Positions 15,756 through 24,892 of a DNA stretch of 64,000 nt are shown piece by piece. The first letter of the stretch is position 1. Each line of letters begins with the position of its first letter. Source of the DNA: Allomuricauda sp. (GTDB lineage: Bacteria > Bacteroidota > Bacteroidia > Flavobacteriales > Flavobacteriaceae); NCBI GenBank assembly GCA_030148335.1, contig JASBTQ010000024.1, positions 1 through 64,000 of the forward strand, in the 5' to 3' direction. Made by a program: the position numbers and the translations under genes. The notes below the pieces were generated by a model that saw only the letters and a list, made by a program, of their open reading frames with translations, was not told the origin of the DNA and did not search any database.

Positions 15756-16517
15756 TTACGCCAAAATCATCAGCGGGATCTTGGCTTTGCGCAGCACTTC
15801 CCGCACCGTATTCGTTTGGAATCCAAAGGTTCGGCTTGGTCCCTTGGGCACGCACAGCAATTGCGTCTGCGTCCGGTTCACATAACTGATCAGCGCATCC
15901 AAGGCCGTCGCATTTTGGGTAAACACATACGGAATGGTCCGTTGCCACGGATATGCCGGTTTTTCCGTTTCCCCGGTCTGCGGGTTAATGTCGAACAAAC
16001 GCACCGCGCTCTGGCTGTCCTTCTTCAGGTCCATGATGATGGATTTGCCCTTTTCGTTCAGGTTTCGGCCAAATACCCCCAAATGCAGTTCATCAAACGA
16101 GCCCAACCGTTGGCCTTCGCCAAAAATAAAGATGTTGGTGGCATTCGTCTGGTTGATCACAAATTCGGTGATGCTCTCCCCCAAGATGCCCATTCTGTTC
16201 CGCCGCTTGCCCATCACCAGCACATCGGGCTTCACCAGGGCCAGATAATCCCGGATGCGGTGCTTCACATTGCCATATTCCAGTCTGTGGCCAATGGGTA
16301 GCCGTTCCCCATGCTTTTGGTGCTGCGCGATCAGTGTCTCGATTTCCGCAAGCGCATCCACCGTGCTCTGCCCCGCGGATTTCACATGGAAAACCTCCAA
16401 AGTGCCGCCCAGCCGCTTTGTGAGTTGCACCGCATTGTACAGCACGAGCTCTGGGTTGTCCGACAGCTCCAATAATACGGAAACACGGTAATCCGGGGTG
16501 TTCTGCAGGGCTTCCAT
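15756..16517 (-). CDS. Universal stress protein (tandem Usp domains)
   Basis: A 253-residue protein made of two Usp-like halves. The first half has VSVLLELSDNPELVLYNAVQLTKRLGG and KPDVLVMGKRRNRMG. The second half is shorter and lacks a clear G-2x-G-9x-G ATP motif. Flavobacterial Usps respond to starvation and stress. The ATG at 16517 is preferred to the upstream TTG at 16526. It marks the return to core-like GC content to the right of the R-M island. Role in this organism unknown. Confidence 0.82.
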   Translation of the reverse strand: MEALQNTPDYRVSVLLELSDNPELVLYNAVQLTKRLGGTLEVFHVKSAGQSTVDALAEIETLIAQHQKHGERLPIGHRLEYGNVKHRIRDYLALVKPDVLVMGKRRNRMGILGESITEFVINQTNATNIFIFGEGQRLGSFDELHLGVFGRNLNEKGKSIIMDLKKDSQSAVRLFDINPQTGETEKPAYPWQRTIPYVFTQNATALDALISYVNRTQTQLLCVPKGPSRTFGFQTNTVREVLRKAKIPLMILA

Positions 16518-16655
16518 AACGTTCAATTTGAGGGGTTTACACTTCTTAAGTTAGAACCAAATCCATTAAAAATCAGCTATTTAACGTTTCGTTGGCAGAA
16601 AAATACGGACTTGTCAAAATCTGGGTGTCAAAATTGGGAAAGGCGCAATTTTCCC

Positions 16656-18047
16656 CTAGAAAAGATGCTTGAATTTTTTCACCCAACGAATGGGGATCTT
16701 GTACGGGGCGTAGCGCATCGGCACATCCAGCCAAGTGCCACGCCTCACCAGCGATTTTTTGTGTGAGAACAGGTCAAAGGAATGCTTGCCGTGGTACCCG
16801 CCTATGCCAGAATTGCCCACACCGCCAAACGGCAGGTCCTTGTTGCTGATGTGCACCACCGTGTCGTTGATGGTCCCACCCCCGAAGGGATATTGCGCCA
16901 TCATGCGCTTTTGGAACCGCTTGTCGCTGGAAAACACGTAAAATGCCAACGGTTTTTCATAGCGGGACAGGTTTTGGTGCAGTTCTTCCTCGGTTTCGTA
17001 GGAAATGATCGGCAATATCGGCCCAAAGATCTCCCCTTCCATCAAAGGGCTGCCCCAATCGGGTTCGTCCACCAAAGTGGGCTCCACATAGCGTTCTTCA
17101 TCATCACAGGTACTCCCAAAAAGGATACGTTGTCCTTCAAGCATCGCTTTAAGTCCCTGGTAATGCTTTTCCGTGGTAATCCGTGCAAAATCAGCGGATT
17201 GTTTGATGTCCTGTCCGTAAAAAGTTGTAATCTGGGTCTTCAAGGCCTCCACAAAGGCCTCTTTTTGGGTGTTGTGCACCATAATATAATCCGGGGCGAT
17301 GCAGGTCTGCCCCGCATTGATGAACTTGCCCCAAGCTATCCGCTTTGCGGCCAGGGACACGTTGGCCGTTCCATCCACAATACAGGGATTTTTTCCACCC
17401 AGTTCCAAGGTGGCCGGGGTCAGGTGCTCCGCAGCGGCCTTATAGACGATCTTGCCCACCTGTGTGCTGCCCGTGAAAAAAATGTACTCCCATTTCTCGG
17501 CCAAGAGCTGTGTGGACACCTCCACTCCCCCTTCCACCACGGCCACATATTCCGGCGGAAATACCTTTTGGACTATGGCCGATATGATCGCGGACGTATG
17601 TGGACTGAGTTCGGATGGTTTCAGCACGGCGGTGTTGCCAGCGGCCAAGGCTCCGATGAGGGGCGAAATCGTGAGCATGAAGGGATAGTTCCAAGGAGCC
17701 ATGATCAACACTTTCCCGAAAGGCTCGGACTGAATCCACTCCTTGGAAGGAAAATTGGTCCACGAAGGGGCAACACTGGTCGGTCGGCTCCACTCTTCCA
17801 CCTTTTTGATGGCATGCCTCAGCTCGGCAAGGACCAATTGGGTCTCGGTGGCCAGACTCTCGAACCGTGGTTTTTTGAAATCGGCATAAATGGCATCACA
17901 AATGGCATCTTCCTGTGCCAAGATCTCCTGCTGCAACCGTTTCAGGTATTGCTTGCGAAAATGTACCTCCTTTGTCCGCTGTGTGGCAAAAAAGGTGTTC
18001 TGTGACTGGACCAACTGCTGGATCATAGGCGGCGCATAGATTCCCAT
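16656..18047 (-). CDS. NAD(P)-dependent aldehyde dehydrogenase, class 3 / fatty-aldehyde type
   Basis: A 463-residue aldehyde dehydrogenase. The general-base glutamate lies in LELGGKNPC and the catalytic cysteine in NAGQTCIAPDY. The C-terminal PFGGVGNSGIGGYHGKHSF motif and the hydrophobic tail (LFSHKKSLV...) are typical of the AlkH/ALDH3 branch that oxidises long-chain and aromatic aldehydes. It starts at an ATG and has no operon partner. Substrate range is inferred from the branch. Confidence 0.93.
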   Translation of the reverse strand: MGIYAPPMIQQLVQSQNTFFATQRTKEVHFRKQYLKRLQQEILAQEDAICDAIYADFKKPRFESLATETQLVLAELRHAIKKVEEWSRPTSVAPSWTNFPSKEWIQSEPFGKVLIMAPWNYPFMLTISPLIGALAAGNTAVLKPSELSPHTSAIISAIVQKVFPPEYVAVVEGGVEVSTQLLAEKWEYIFFTGSTQVGKIVYKAAAEHLTPATLELGGKNPCIVDGTANVSLAAKRIAWGKFINAGQTCIAPDYIMVHNTQKEAFVEALKTQITTFYGQDIKQSADFARITTEKHYQGLKAMLEGQRILFGSTCDDEERYVEPTLVDEPDWGSPLMEGEIFGPILPIISYETEEELHQNLSRYEKPLAFYVFSSDKRFQKRMMAQYPFGGGTINDTVVHISNKDLPFGGVGNSGIGGYHGKHSFDLFSHKKSLVRRGTWLDVPMRYAPYKIPIRWVKKFKHLF

Positions 18048-18073
18048 AAATATAAACGAAACCGCCGCAAAAG

Positions 18074-18108
18074 AAAAGCACCGATTTAAAATCGGTGCTT
18101 TTGTATTG
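18074..18108 (-). terminator. Hairpin terminator before the aldehyde dehydrogenase gene
   Basis: AAAAGCACCGATTT (18074-18087) pairs perfectly with AAATCGGTGCTTTT (18089-18102). It can terminate transcripts from the lipoprotein gene on the minus strand, about 200 bases past its stop, and is symmetric enough to act on both strands. Confidence 0.7.
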
Positions 18109-18150
18109 TTTAGATCCGTGGTGGGACTAGAAAGTTACTTATTACAAAAT

Positions 18151-18303
18151 CGTCAATTCGAGTGAAATTCCAGAGGAATTTTGCCTGCCTCCGGTAGGCA
18201 GGTGTCGAGAAATCGAAGATTCAGCGCAGCTAATCGGTTTTGGGCTTGAAATATTAGTTCTCGATACAATTTTTCTTTCGAAAAATCACTCGAACTGACA
18301 AGT
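18151..18303. repeat. Composite dispersed palindromic element
   Basis: Starts GTCAATTCGAGTGAAATTC and ends TCTCGATACA...TCACTCGAACTGACAAG, the same arms as the 109-bp repeats at 40016-40705. The centre holds a CCTGCCTCCGGTAGGCAGG hairpin. This looks like a diverged, longer relative of that family. Confidence 0.75.
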
Positions 18304-18308
18304 TTCCG

Positions 18309-19097
18309 TTATAAGGTTACCACCTCTGTCGCCCCGTTCGGATAGATCAGCGTGGCCTTGTCATCACATTCGCCGTTGCCAAAGTCCACGGTCACGGCCA
18401 GTCCGTTCTTGGAGACCACCATGCTACCGCTGGACACATATTCGCAAGGTGAGGTCACCTGAAGGTCTTCCAAGGTCTCCACTGCATACACGTTCTCATC
18501 GAACTGTACGGCCCAATTGCCTGATAGTGTCAAGGTGAAGCTGCTCAAATCGTCACCGAAAACAAAACCAAAGGTTTTCTCCCCGGTTTCACTTATCGCC
18601 GTGCCATCTTCCAGTTCCACCGACATATCGCTGGTCACAGTGAACGAAACCGAATTTTGGTCGGTACTGGTGTTCACCACAAAGGTGCGGGTACCGTTCA
18701 TCTTGATGGTCCCCACATAAAAATCAGTAAAAGTTGCCGTGAAGGAGGCACTCCCCTCTCCCACTGTGTAGGTCACGCTTACGGTGCCGTCCACATTTTC
18801 GGTCCCGTTGAGCACACAGTTGTTAAAAGTGGCCACAAAACCCGTTTCGGAGTATTCGGCGGTATAGCAGTCGTTTTCCTTGGCCGTGAAGGATTTGGCG
18901 GTATCGCCCATATACAGTTCAGCAAGGGCGCTATCTGCGGCCCCGGCAATGTCGTCTGTCATCAAAATGGTCTGTAGTTCTGCAGAGGTCACTTTTTCCC
19001 CATCACCGGGCATACTGTCCTCACTACAGGATTGAAAAGCAATAAATGCCATACCCAAAAAGGCAATGGCTTGGATTTTTTGTGCAAGTCTGTTCAT
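18309..19097 (-). CDS. Lipoprotein of unknown function
   Basis: A 262-residue predicted lipoprotein. The signal peptide ends in a lipobox-like FIAFQSC, followed by an acidic SED stretch. The mature part is rich in beta-strand patterns, threonine and glycine (for example VDGTVSVTYTVGEG and SFTATFTDFYVGTIK), suggesting a beta-sandwich or beta-helix. No family is recognised. Four cysteines in the mature region could form disulphides. Monocistronic; the downstream gap carries the composite repeat and a terminator. Confidence 0.75.
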   Translation of the reverse strand: MNRLAQKIQAIAFLGMAFIAFQSCSEDSMPGDGEKVTSAELQTILMTDDIAGAADSALAELYMGDTAKSFTAKENDCYTAEYSETGFVATFNNCVLNGTENVDGTVSVTYTVGEGSASFTATFTDFYVGTIKMNGTRTFVVNTSTDQNSVSFTVTSDMSVELEDGTAISETGEKTFGFVFGDDLSSFTLTLSGNWAVQFDENVYAVETLEDLQVTSPCEYVSSGSMVVSKNGLAVTVDFGNGECDDKATLIYPNGATEVVTL

Positions 19098-19254
19098 TAG
19101 TAACTTTAGTTAAGGTTTTGTAGGATTAACGACTCATCTCCCTATTTAGTGCGTGGGATGGACTGGAGATCGATGAAAGGTTAATTTTTCGATAATGTTC
19201 TGATTGTCAAAATAAAAAAGGGGTAACTTCCGTTTAGGAACAAATTGTATTTCC

Positions 19255-19398
19255 ATGCAATACCTGAACAAGCAAATCGAAGCGATGGTCAAGCGGAAAA
19301 AATCCAGTTCACTGATCAAAAGGCAGATTTCCTGCGGTATTTTTCAGGATTTGGAGACCGTTGATAAGGATTTAAAGAAGACGGAAAACAAGGATTAA
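19255..19398 (+). CDS. Short basic protein (47 residues)
   Basis: ATG at 19255 to TAA at 19396-19398. The product is charged and helix-like (MQYLNKQIEAMVKRKKSSSL...) with no known domain. It overlaps the stop of the convergent mocA-like gene by four bases. Evidence is only an intact frame with plausible composition and an intergenic position, so it is a candidate. Confidence 0.4.
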   Translation: MQYLNKQIEAMVKRKKSSSLIKRQISCGIFQDLETVDKDLKKTENKD

Positions 19399-20003
19399 GA
19401 TTCCGTTTTCCTATGGGTTGACATATACAATCGATGGTAGGTTTCCATTGTGTCAATATCTATTTCCTTTCCCTCTGGATCCATTGCCTTGGCCTGATCC
19501 GCATATTTTTCAATGATTTGTTTGGCCCCAAAATCCTCATCCAATCCTGAAAGTTCAGCAACCAAATCGAGCTTGAAAATGGCGGGGACCCCCATTCGTT
19601 TTCCATAGGAGGTGGCGATAATGGAGTGTTTCCCTTTTTTAAACTCGTTCATCAGGCCTTGCAGGTAATCCGCATCCAAAAAAGGTTGGTCCCCCAGCAT
19701 GATCAGTACCCCGTCCATGGCTTTGCCAAGGTTTGAGAGATGCCTTATCCCTGCGGATATGGAACTGCCCATCCCCTGCTCCCAATTGGGATTGACGATG
19801 GTCTCGACCTGATTCGGAACTTGCTGTTCGATAAGTTCGGATTTGGCCCCCAAGACCACCACAACAGTTTCCGAGACCTGGGTTGCCTGTTGGATGGCAT
19901 GTCCCAAGAGGGTGGTACCGGCCCAGGGCAAAAGTTGTTTCGTCTTCCCTCCCATACGCATGGAGGCTCCTGCTGCCAAAATCAGAATGGGTATGGAATG
20001 CAT
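19395..20003 (-). CDS. mocA: MocA-like molybdopterin nucleotidyltransferase
   Basis: A 202-residue NTP transferase. The nucleotide-binding start LILAAGASMRMGGKTKQLLPW and the metal-site motif LIMLGDQPFLD are those of MocA, which adds CMP to molybdopterin for xanthine-oxidase-family enzymes. It is the last gene of the molybdenum cofactor operon, one base after the xdhC-like gene. Pairing with XdhC supports maturation of a xanthine-dehydrogenase-type or CoxL-type enzyme, not encoded in this window. Confidence 0.87.
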   Translation of the reverse strand: MHSIPILILAAGASMRMGGKTKQLLPWAGTTLLGHAIQQATQVSETVVVVLGAKSELIEQQVPNQVETIVNPNWEQGMGSSISAGIRHLSNLGKAMDGVLIMLGDQPFLDADYLQGLMNEFKKGKHSIIATSYGKRMGVPAIFKLDLVAELSGLDEDFGAKQIIEKYADQAKAMDPEGKEIDIDTMETYHRLYMSTHRKTES

Positions 20004-20004
20004 G

Positions 20005-21006
20005 CTACGGATGTATTTTTCCTTCCTTGTGCTTCAGCGGTTGGGGTTTGATTTTGTTGATGGTGGACAAAATCTCGGACAGAATGGAGATGGAGATTTC
20101 CTGTGGAGTTTCAGCACCGATGTCGATTCCTGCGGGGCCATGGAGCCGTTCCAAAAAGGATTCGGAAATATCTGGGCAGCGTTCCAAAAGTTCACCGAAC
20201 AGTTTTTCCCTGCGTTTCGCAGGTCCCAACAATCCAATATAAGCTCCCCGTTCTTCCTTGAGCGCCATCACAAACTGCAGGTCCTTCACAAAGCTGTGCG
20301 TCATGATCACCACAGCGGTTTGGTCGTCCAAATTATACGTGAACGATTCCGGTTCCATTTGGATAAGCCTGTGGATCCCTGGATAATCCTTTTCGGTCTT
20401 TTCTTCCCTCGGATTGGCCACCACGGTCACCTCCCAGCCTGTCAACGATGCATATTGGCACAGCTGTACTGCATCGTGCTCTGCGCCTATGATCAGCAGT
20501 CGGAAGCAAGGGTCCATTTCTTGCTGGAAGGTCAAAAGTCCTTTCACTTGTCGTTGACCAAGGTTCGATATGTCCCAAACCCTATCGCCAAATTGGAAAA
20601 CGGTACCATAATTTGGATCTTCACTATGCTCCTTTTTGAAATAGGACGTGGTCTGAAAAACAGTTCGACCTTCAATACAGGTCCAAAAGTATTCAAGGAA
20701 GGCCTCATCCGGGGCGAAGGGCTCCAAAAGAATGTACAGAATGCCCTCGCAACCCAATCGGTATCGGCCATCATAGGTCATTACCTTGGAGGTATCCGAT
20801 GAAAACACGGATTGCGCCTGGTACAAGACCTCTTTCTCTACACACCCGCCACTAACGGCCCCGACCATATCGCCATTCTGAAAAATCAGCATACGCACCC
20901 CCGGTCTGCGGTAGGACGAGCCATCCAAGGCCACAACGGTTGCCAGAACTGCACGTTCCTGTCGCTTCTGGTATTGCTGGATGATGCGTTTTAATTCGTG
21001 AGTCAT
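20005..21006 (-). CDS. xdhC: XdhC-family molybdenum cofactor insertion protein
   Basis: A 333-residue XdhC/CoxI protein. The N-terminal XdhC_CoxI domain holds ALATVVALDGSSYRRPGVRM and GAVSGGCVEKEV. The C-terminal Rossmann domain holds LLIIGAEHDAVQL and AYIGLLGPAKRREKL. XdhC binds Moco, promotes sulfuration and delivers it to apo-enzymes. The ATG is immediately adjacent to the moeA stop with no gap, so translation is likely coupled. Confidence 0.92.
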   Translation of the reverse strand: MTHELKRIIQQYQKRQERAVLATVVALDGSSYRRPGVRMLIFQNGDMVGAVSGGCVEKEVLYQAQSVFSSDTSKVMTYDGRYRLGCEGILYILLEPFAPDEAFLEYFWTCIEGRTVFQTTSYFKKEHSEDPNYGTVFQFGDRVWDISNLGQRQVKGLLTFQQEMDPCFRLLIIGAEHDAVQLCQYASLTGWEVTVVANPREEKTEKDYPGIHRLIQMEPESFTYNLDDQTAVVIMTHSFVKDLQFVMALKEERGAYIGLLGPAKRREKLFGELLERCPDISESFLERLHGPAGIDIGAETPQEISISILSEILSTINKIKPQPLKHKEGKIHP

Positions 21007-22203
21007 CTATTGGATATTTCTTATGGGCACAAAGGGCACCAGACTGTTCTTGGTCAATGTTGCTTGGGGCGCTATCTGCACAAAACCATCCCATCGGGCC
21101 AGTCCTGTCAAATCCCCAGAACCTGTGGTCGAAATGGGGGTTGCCACGGCTTTTCCTTCCTTCCAATCGATTTTCACGCCCACAAAAAGGGTCAGATCGG
21201 TGGGGTTGGGATAGGGCTCCCCTAAAATTACGGTAAATTCCCGTTGGTTTGCCCCCAACATCTTATGGAGCCATGGCATAAAATAGACATGGTAGCCCAC
21301 AAAGGTGGACACCGGGTTTCCCGGGAATGAAAATATACAGGTTTTCTGTTCATTATGACGGCCGAACCAAAGGGGTTTTCCAGGCCGCTGCAATACTTTG
21401 TGAAAGTTTTTTTCCACGCCCAGCTCATCAAAGACAGAGGGGAGAAAATCGTATTTTCCTTTGGAAACGCCACCGCTCAGCAATAACACATCATAATCGA
21501 TGAGCCAAGTGTTGAGTGCCTTTTTGATGCTGTACGGATTGTCTTCAAGGTGAAAAACATCCGCATCGATCTTTTCATTCTCCAGAAGTGTTTTTAGCGA
21601 ATAAGCGTTCGACTTCCTAATCTGGTACGGTAATGGGGTCTCCCCTACTTCTACCAGCTCATTTCCTGTGGAGATCACGGCGACTTTCGGGCGTTTTTTC
21701 ACCAAGACTTTTGCCTTGCCCACAGAGGCTAGAATCCCTATTTCGGCCGCGGTCAATTTTATGCCGGGATGCAGCAACACATCGCCTTTTTCCATATCAC
21801 TTCCTTGGTAATGAATATCTTGACCCTTTTTAATGGGCCTGTCAATACGAAAGTTATTGCCCTCTTTGAAAATGTGCTCGTACATCACCACAGTATCGGT
21901 GTTCGTAGGCAGCATGGCACCGGTCATCACCTCGATGCAGGAGTTGGGATCCATCAACACCAATTGCGGACTGCCGGCCTGTGCGGTTCCTTCAATGGGA
22001 AATGCATGTTCAGCGGAACGGTGGGCATCAAAACGGATGGCGATTCCATCCTTGGTGGCTCTGTCAAATGGTGGAAAATCCCGATCGGCCAAGATGGTTT
22101 CGGCCAAGACCCTTCCTTGTGCCATATCCAATATAACCTCTTCATTTCCAATAAAAAGAGTGCTTTCAAGTACTTTGTGATATGCCTCTTGATACGAAAT
22201 CAT
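21007..22203 (-). CDS. moeA: Molybdopterin molybdotransferase MoeA
   Basis: A 398-residue MoeA, which inserts molybdate into adenylylated molybdopterin. Family features seen: DFPPFDRATKDGIAIRF near residue 42, the GAMLPTNTDTVV loop near 93, and the MoCF_bd domain motifs VISTGNELVEVG and LLSGGVSKGKYDFLP. It overlaps the moeB-like gene by four bases and abuts xdhC. The length is normal for the family. Confidence 0.94.
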   Translation of the reverse strand: MISYQEAYHKVLESTLFIGNEEVILDMAQGRVLAETILADRDFPPFDRATKDGIAIRFDAHRSAEHAFPIEGTAQAGSPQLVLMDPNSCIEVMTGAMLPTNTDTVVMYEHIFKEGNNFRIDRPIKKGQDIHYQGSDMEKGDVLLHPGIKLTAAEIGILASVGKAKVLVKKRPKVAVISTGNELVEVGETPLPYQIRKSNAYSLKTLLENEKIDADVFHLEDNPYSIKKALNTWLIDYDVLLLSGGVSKGKYDFLPSVFDELGVEKNFHKVLQRPGKPLWFGRHNEQKTCIFSFPGNPVSTFVGYHVYFMPWLHKMLGANQREFTVILGEPYPNPTDLTLFVGVKIDWKEGKAVATPISTTGSGDLTGLARWDGFVQIAPQATLTKNSLVPFVPIRNIQ

Positions 22204-23258
22204 GGAAAAATCAGGGTCATCATTTTATTCATTCCTCCCAATACGGATATAAATGTACTGTCAGGATATTGCTTTTGTAATTGTACCGCAGCGGTTTCAC
22301 TTCGCTGTCCTGATTGACAGATGACGTAGATTTTTTCGGATTTCACCGGTTTGGGGACCATCAGTTGGTCCATAGGAACATTGATGGCCTCTTTGAGATG
22401 GTTTTCATTAAATTCATCGGGAGTTCGTACATCCAACAGCATCGTATCTTCACCCAAAATCGATTGAAAATCTTCGGCGGTGATCGTTGCCACCGTACTA
22501 CAATCCAAAGGATCGTAAGAATCCTGGAGTGCCTCGACCTTCGAATGCAGTGGGTTGCGTTTGAAACCGATTTTTGAGAATTGTTGCGCAAGACCATCGA
22601 ACAGCAATAACTTTCCGGACAGCACTTCTCCAACCCCCGTCAATAGCTTTACGGCCTCCAATGCCTGAAGTGTACCAATGATTCCCGGAACAACTCCCAG
22701 AACACCATTTTCATTGCAATTGGGCACTTCCTCTGGTCGGGGCATGTTTGGGTAAAGACAACGGTACGTGGGGCCATTCTTATAGTTGAAGACGCTCACA
22801 TGACCTTCAAAACCGTGCAATGCCCCATAAACAAAAGGTTTGTCCAAAATCACACAGGCATCGTTGATGAGATAGCGAGTAGGGAAATTGTCCGTGGCAT
22901 CCACGACCAAATCATATTGCTTGATGGTTTCCAAGGCATTTTCCCTGGTCAAAAATGTATCGTGTAGCTTGAAATGCGTAGTGGAGTTCTGAGATTGCAA
23001 GGTTTCATGGGCCACTTCCAGTTTCAATCGGCCCAAATCTTTCTCCGTGTAAAGCACCTGTCGTTGTAAGTTGTGCAGTTCCACCACATCTTGGTCCATC
23101 AGCCCAAGGGTCCCAACTCCCATGGCGTTCAGGTATTGGAGTACGGGCAGGCCCAAACCTCCCAGACCTACGACCAAGACCTTGCTGTTGGCCAGCTTTT
23201 GCTGTCCTTCGGGTCCAAAATCCTTCAATTGGGTCTGTCGGGTGTACCTATGATCCAT
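22200..23258 (-). CDS. moeB: MoeB/ThiF-type E1-like adenylyltransferase with rhodanese domain
   Basis: A 352-residue fusion. Residues 1-245 are an E1-like domain with the ATP motif VLVVGLGGLGLPVLQYL, the DATDNFPTR loop and CNENGVLGVVPGIIG. A C-terminal rhodanese domain (about 260-352) has the active-site loop CQSGQRSE. It activates the MoaD C-terminus, and the rhodanese part may provide sulfur. The usual structural-zinc cysteine pairs appear lost: PTYRCLYP keeps one of two, and RNPLHSKV keeps none. The start at 23258 follows the conserved MDHRYTRQTQL opening and overlaps mobA by 11 bases. Confidence 0.9.
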   Translation of the reverse strand: MDHRYTRQTQLKDFGPEGQQKLANSKVLVVGLGGLGLPVLQYLNAMGVGTLGLMDQDVVELHNLQRQVLYTEKDLGRLKLEVAHETLQSQNSTTHFKLHDTFLTRENALETIKQYDLVVDATDNFPTRYLINDACVILDKPFVYGALHGFEGHVSVFNYKNGPTYRCLYPNMPRPEEVPNCNENGVLGVVPGIIGTLQALEAVKLLTGVGEVLSGKLLLFDGLAQQFSKIGFKRNPLHSKVEALQDSYDPLDCSTVATITAEDFQSILGEDTMLLDVRTPDEFNENHLKEAINVPMDQLMVPKPVKSEKIYVICQSGQRSETAAVQLQKQYPDSTFISVLGGMNKMMTLIFP

Positions 23259-23853
23259 GTTCCGCCAATTTGGATTTCGCAAACTCATACTCCTCCAATG
23301 AATTGGCATTGTACAACACTTCATCGTGCTCAGGATGGACCAGTGCAATATCAGAATTGATCAAAAATTTTCGGGGACACGAACTTTCGGAGGCCTTCAT
23401 ATGTTCCTTGGCTTCTTTTAACCCGATGGGTTCCCAAATGGCTACCAAGGGTTCCGGAAGTCCTGTTTTCTGTGTGGCGAACGAAGTGGCTTTTTTATTG
23501 GGATCCCTGTTGCCCACCAATTGCTGGAGGGCTTCCGCATCGATAAGGGGCAAATCACAGGCCAGCACCAACCACGCCACATCGGGATGTTCGGCATGGG
23601 CACTAAGTAGGCCATTGAAAGGTCCGCGGTGTTCGTCATTGTCCACGATGGTCTTGAAACCTTCGGGAATATCCTGCTGTTGCTCTTTCCGGATACTGAG
23701 ATAGACCTTATCACAGACTTCGCCCAAAAGGGTGTATAAATATTCCTGTTGGGGCACTTGGTGGTAGGTGAGCCAACCTTTATCGGCCCCCATTCGGGTG
23801 CTCTTTCCCCCTGCAAGGACCAATCCGTACACTATGGGTGCCTTTTTTTCCAT
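23248..23853 (-). CDS. mobA: MobA-like molybdenum cofactor guanylyltransferase
   Basis: A 201-residue NTP transferase with the MobA start GLVLAGGKSTRMGADKGWL and motifs VDNDEHRGPFNGLLSA and VLACDLPLID. MobA attaches GMP to molybdopterin for DMSO-reductase-family enzymes. Having both MobA and MocA in one operon implies that the cell serves both classes of molybdoenzyme. It begins four bases after the moaA stop. Confidence 0.9.
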   Translation of the reverse strand: MEKKAPIVYGLVLAGGKSTRMGADKGWLTYHQVPQQEYLYTLLGEVCDKVYLSIRKEQQQDIPEGFKTIVDNDEHRGPFNGLLSAHAEHPDVAWLVLACDLPLIDAEALQQLVGNRDPNKKATSFATQKTGLPEPLVAIWEPIGLKEAKEHMKASESSCPRKFLINSDIALVHPEHDEVLYNANSLEEYEFAKSKLAEHGS

Positions 23854-23857
23854 CCTG

Positions 23858-24844
23858 CTATCCTCCTATTGAAGTCATTGAACTGTCAAAAACCGTTGCC
23901 GAATGCTCCTCTTGGGCCTCGAACCCGGTCTTGGATCGCTTTGAGATAGCCCCGAGAATGGCTTCCCTGATATTTTCCCCGCTATTATGCCCACGGACCA
24001 ATTCGCGGAGATTGGCCACTGGTTTTCCGTAGAGACAGGTGACCACATCCCCGGTCGCCGTGATCCGCAATCGGTTGCAGGTGCCACAAAAGGTTCTGCT
24101 GAACGAGGGAATGATCCCAAAAGTACCCGCATGCCCTTCTATTTTATAATTGATGGATGTGGATGTTTCGGGAGATTTCAATTTGGTGTATTGGGGGTAA
24201 GTTTCCGCAATATGGTCCAGAATGGCCTTGTAGTTCCATTTGATGGCATTGAAATTTTTAGAGCCTCCGTTGAATGGCATTTCCTCCAAAAACCGGACAG
24301 AGACATCATAATGTTTCATCACATCCAAAATCGGAATGATGTCCTGCTCGTTCTGTCCTTCAAGAACGATAAAATTGATGCGTACATTGAAGCCTTCCGT
24401 GATCAACCGGATAAGGTTTTCATGGACCGTGTCGAACTGTTTCCTTCGGGTGATCCGCTCAAAGGTTTCTCTGTTGATGGAATCGAGGCTCACATTGATG
24501 TTGTTGATCCCCAGCTCCTTGAGTTCATCAATATGGGGTCCGATCAAAGTGGCATTGGTGGTCACGGAAATATCTTTTAGGCCCTCCAGTTGTGATAAAT
24601 GCCGCATCAGCTCCATCAAATCCTTGCGCACAAAGGGCTCCCCTCCGGTAATCCGGATTTTGTCAATGCCCTGGGAGACCAATATTTCGCTCACTTGCTT
24701 CAGTTCGGCAATGGAGAGCAGCTTATCGGTCTTTGCAAAATCGATACCCTCGGAGGGCATACAGTAATTGCACCGAAGGTTGCACCGATCGGTCACCGCC
24801 AGCCTTAAATAGTTTATGTTCCGTCCGTGATTGTCTATCAACAT
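23858..24844 (-). CDS. moaA: GTP 3',8-cyclase MoaA
   Basis: A 328-residue radical SAM enzyme that starts molybdopterin synthesis from GTP. The N-terminal [4Fe-4S] cysteines are C21-C25-C28 (CNLRCNYC). The second cluster is in FCGTCNRLRITATG and TCLYG near the C-terminus. The catalytically required terminal Gly-Gly is present (SMTSIGG). The length and both clusters match functional MoaA. It is second gene of the operon, 48 bases after moaD. Confidence 0.96.
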   Translation of the reverse strand: MLIDNHGRNINYLRLAVTDRCNLRCNYCMPSEGIDFAKTDKLLSIAELKQVSEILVSQGIDKIRITGGEPFVRKDLMELMRHLSQLEGLKDISVTTNATLIGPHIDELKELGINNINVSLDSINRETFERITRRKQFDTVHENLIRLITEGFNVRINFIVLEGQNEQDIIPILDVMKHYDVSVRFLEEMPFNGGSKNFNAIKWNYKAILDHIAETYPQYTKLKSPETSTSINYKIEGHAGTFGIIPSFSRTFCGTCNRLRITATGDVVTCLYGKPVANLRELVRGHNSGENIREAILGAISKRSKTGFEAQEEHSATVFDSSMTSIGG

Positions 24845-24892
24845 ACTTCCAATTTCCTTCTTGACACCGTTAAGGTAGCCATTTTCCCATGA

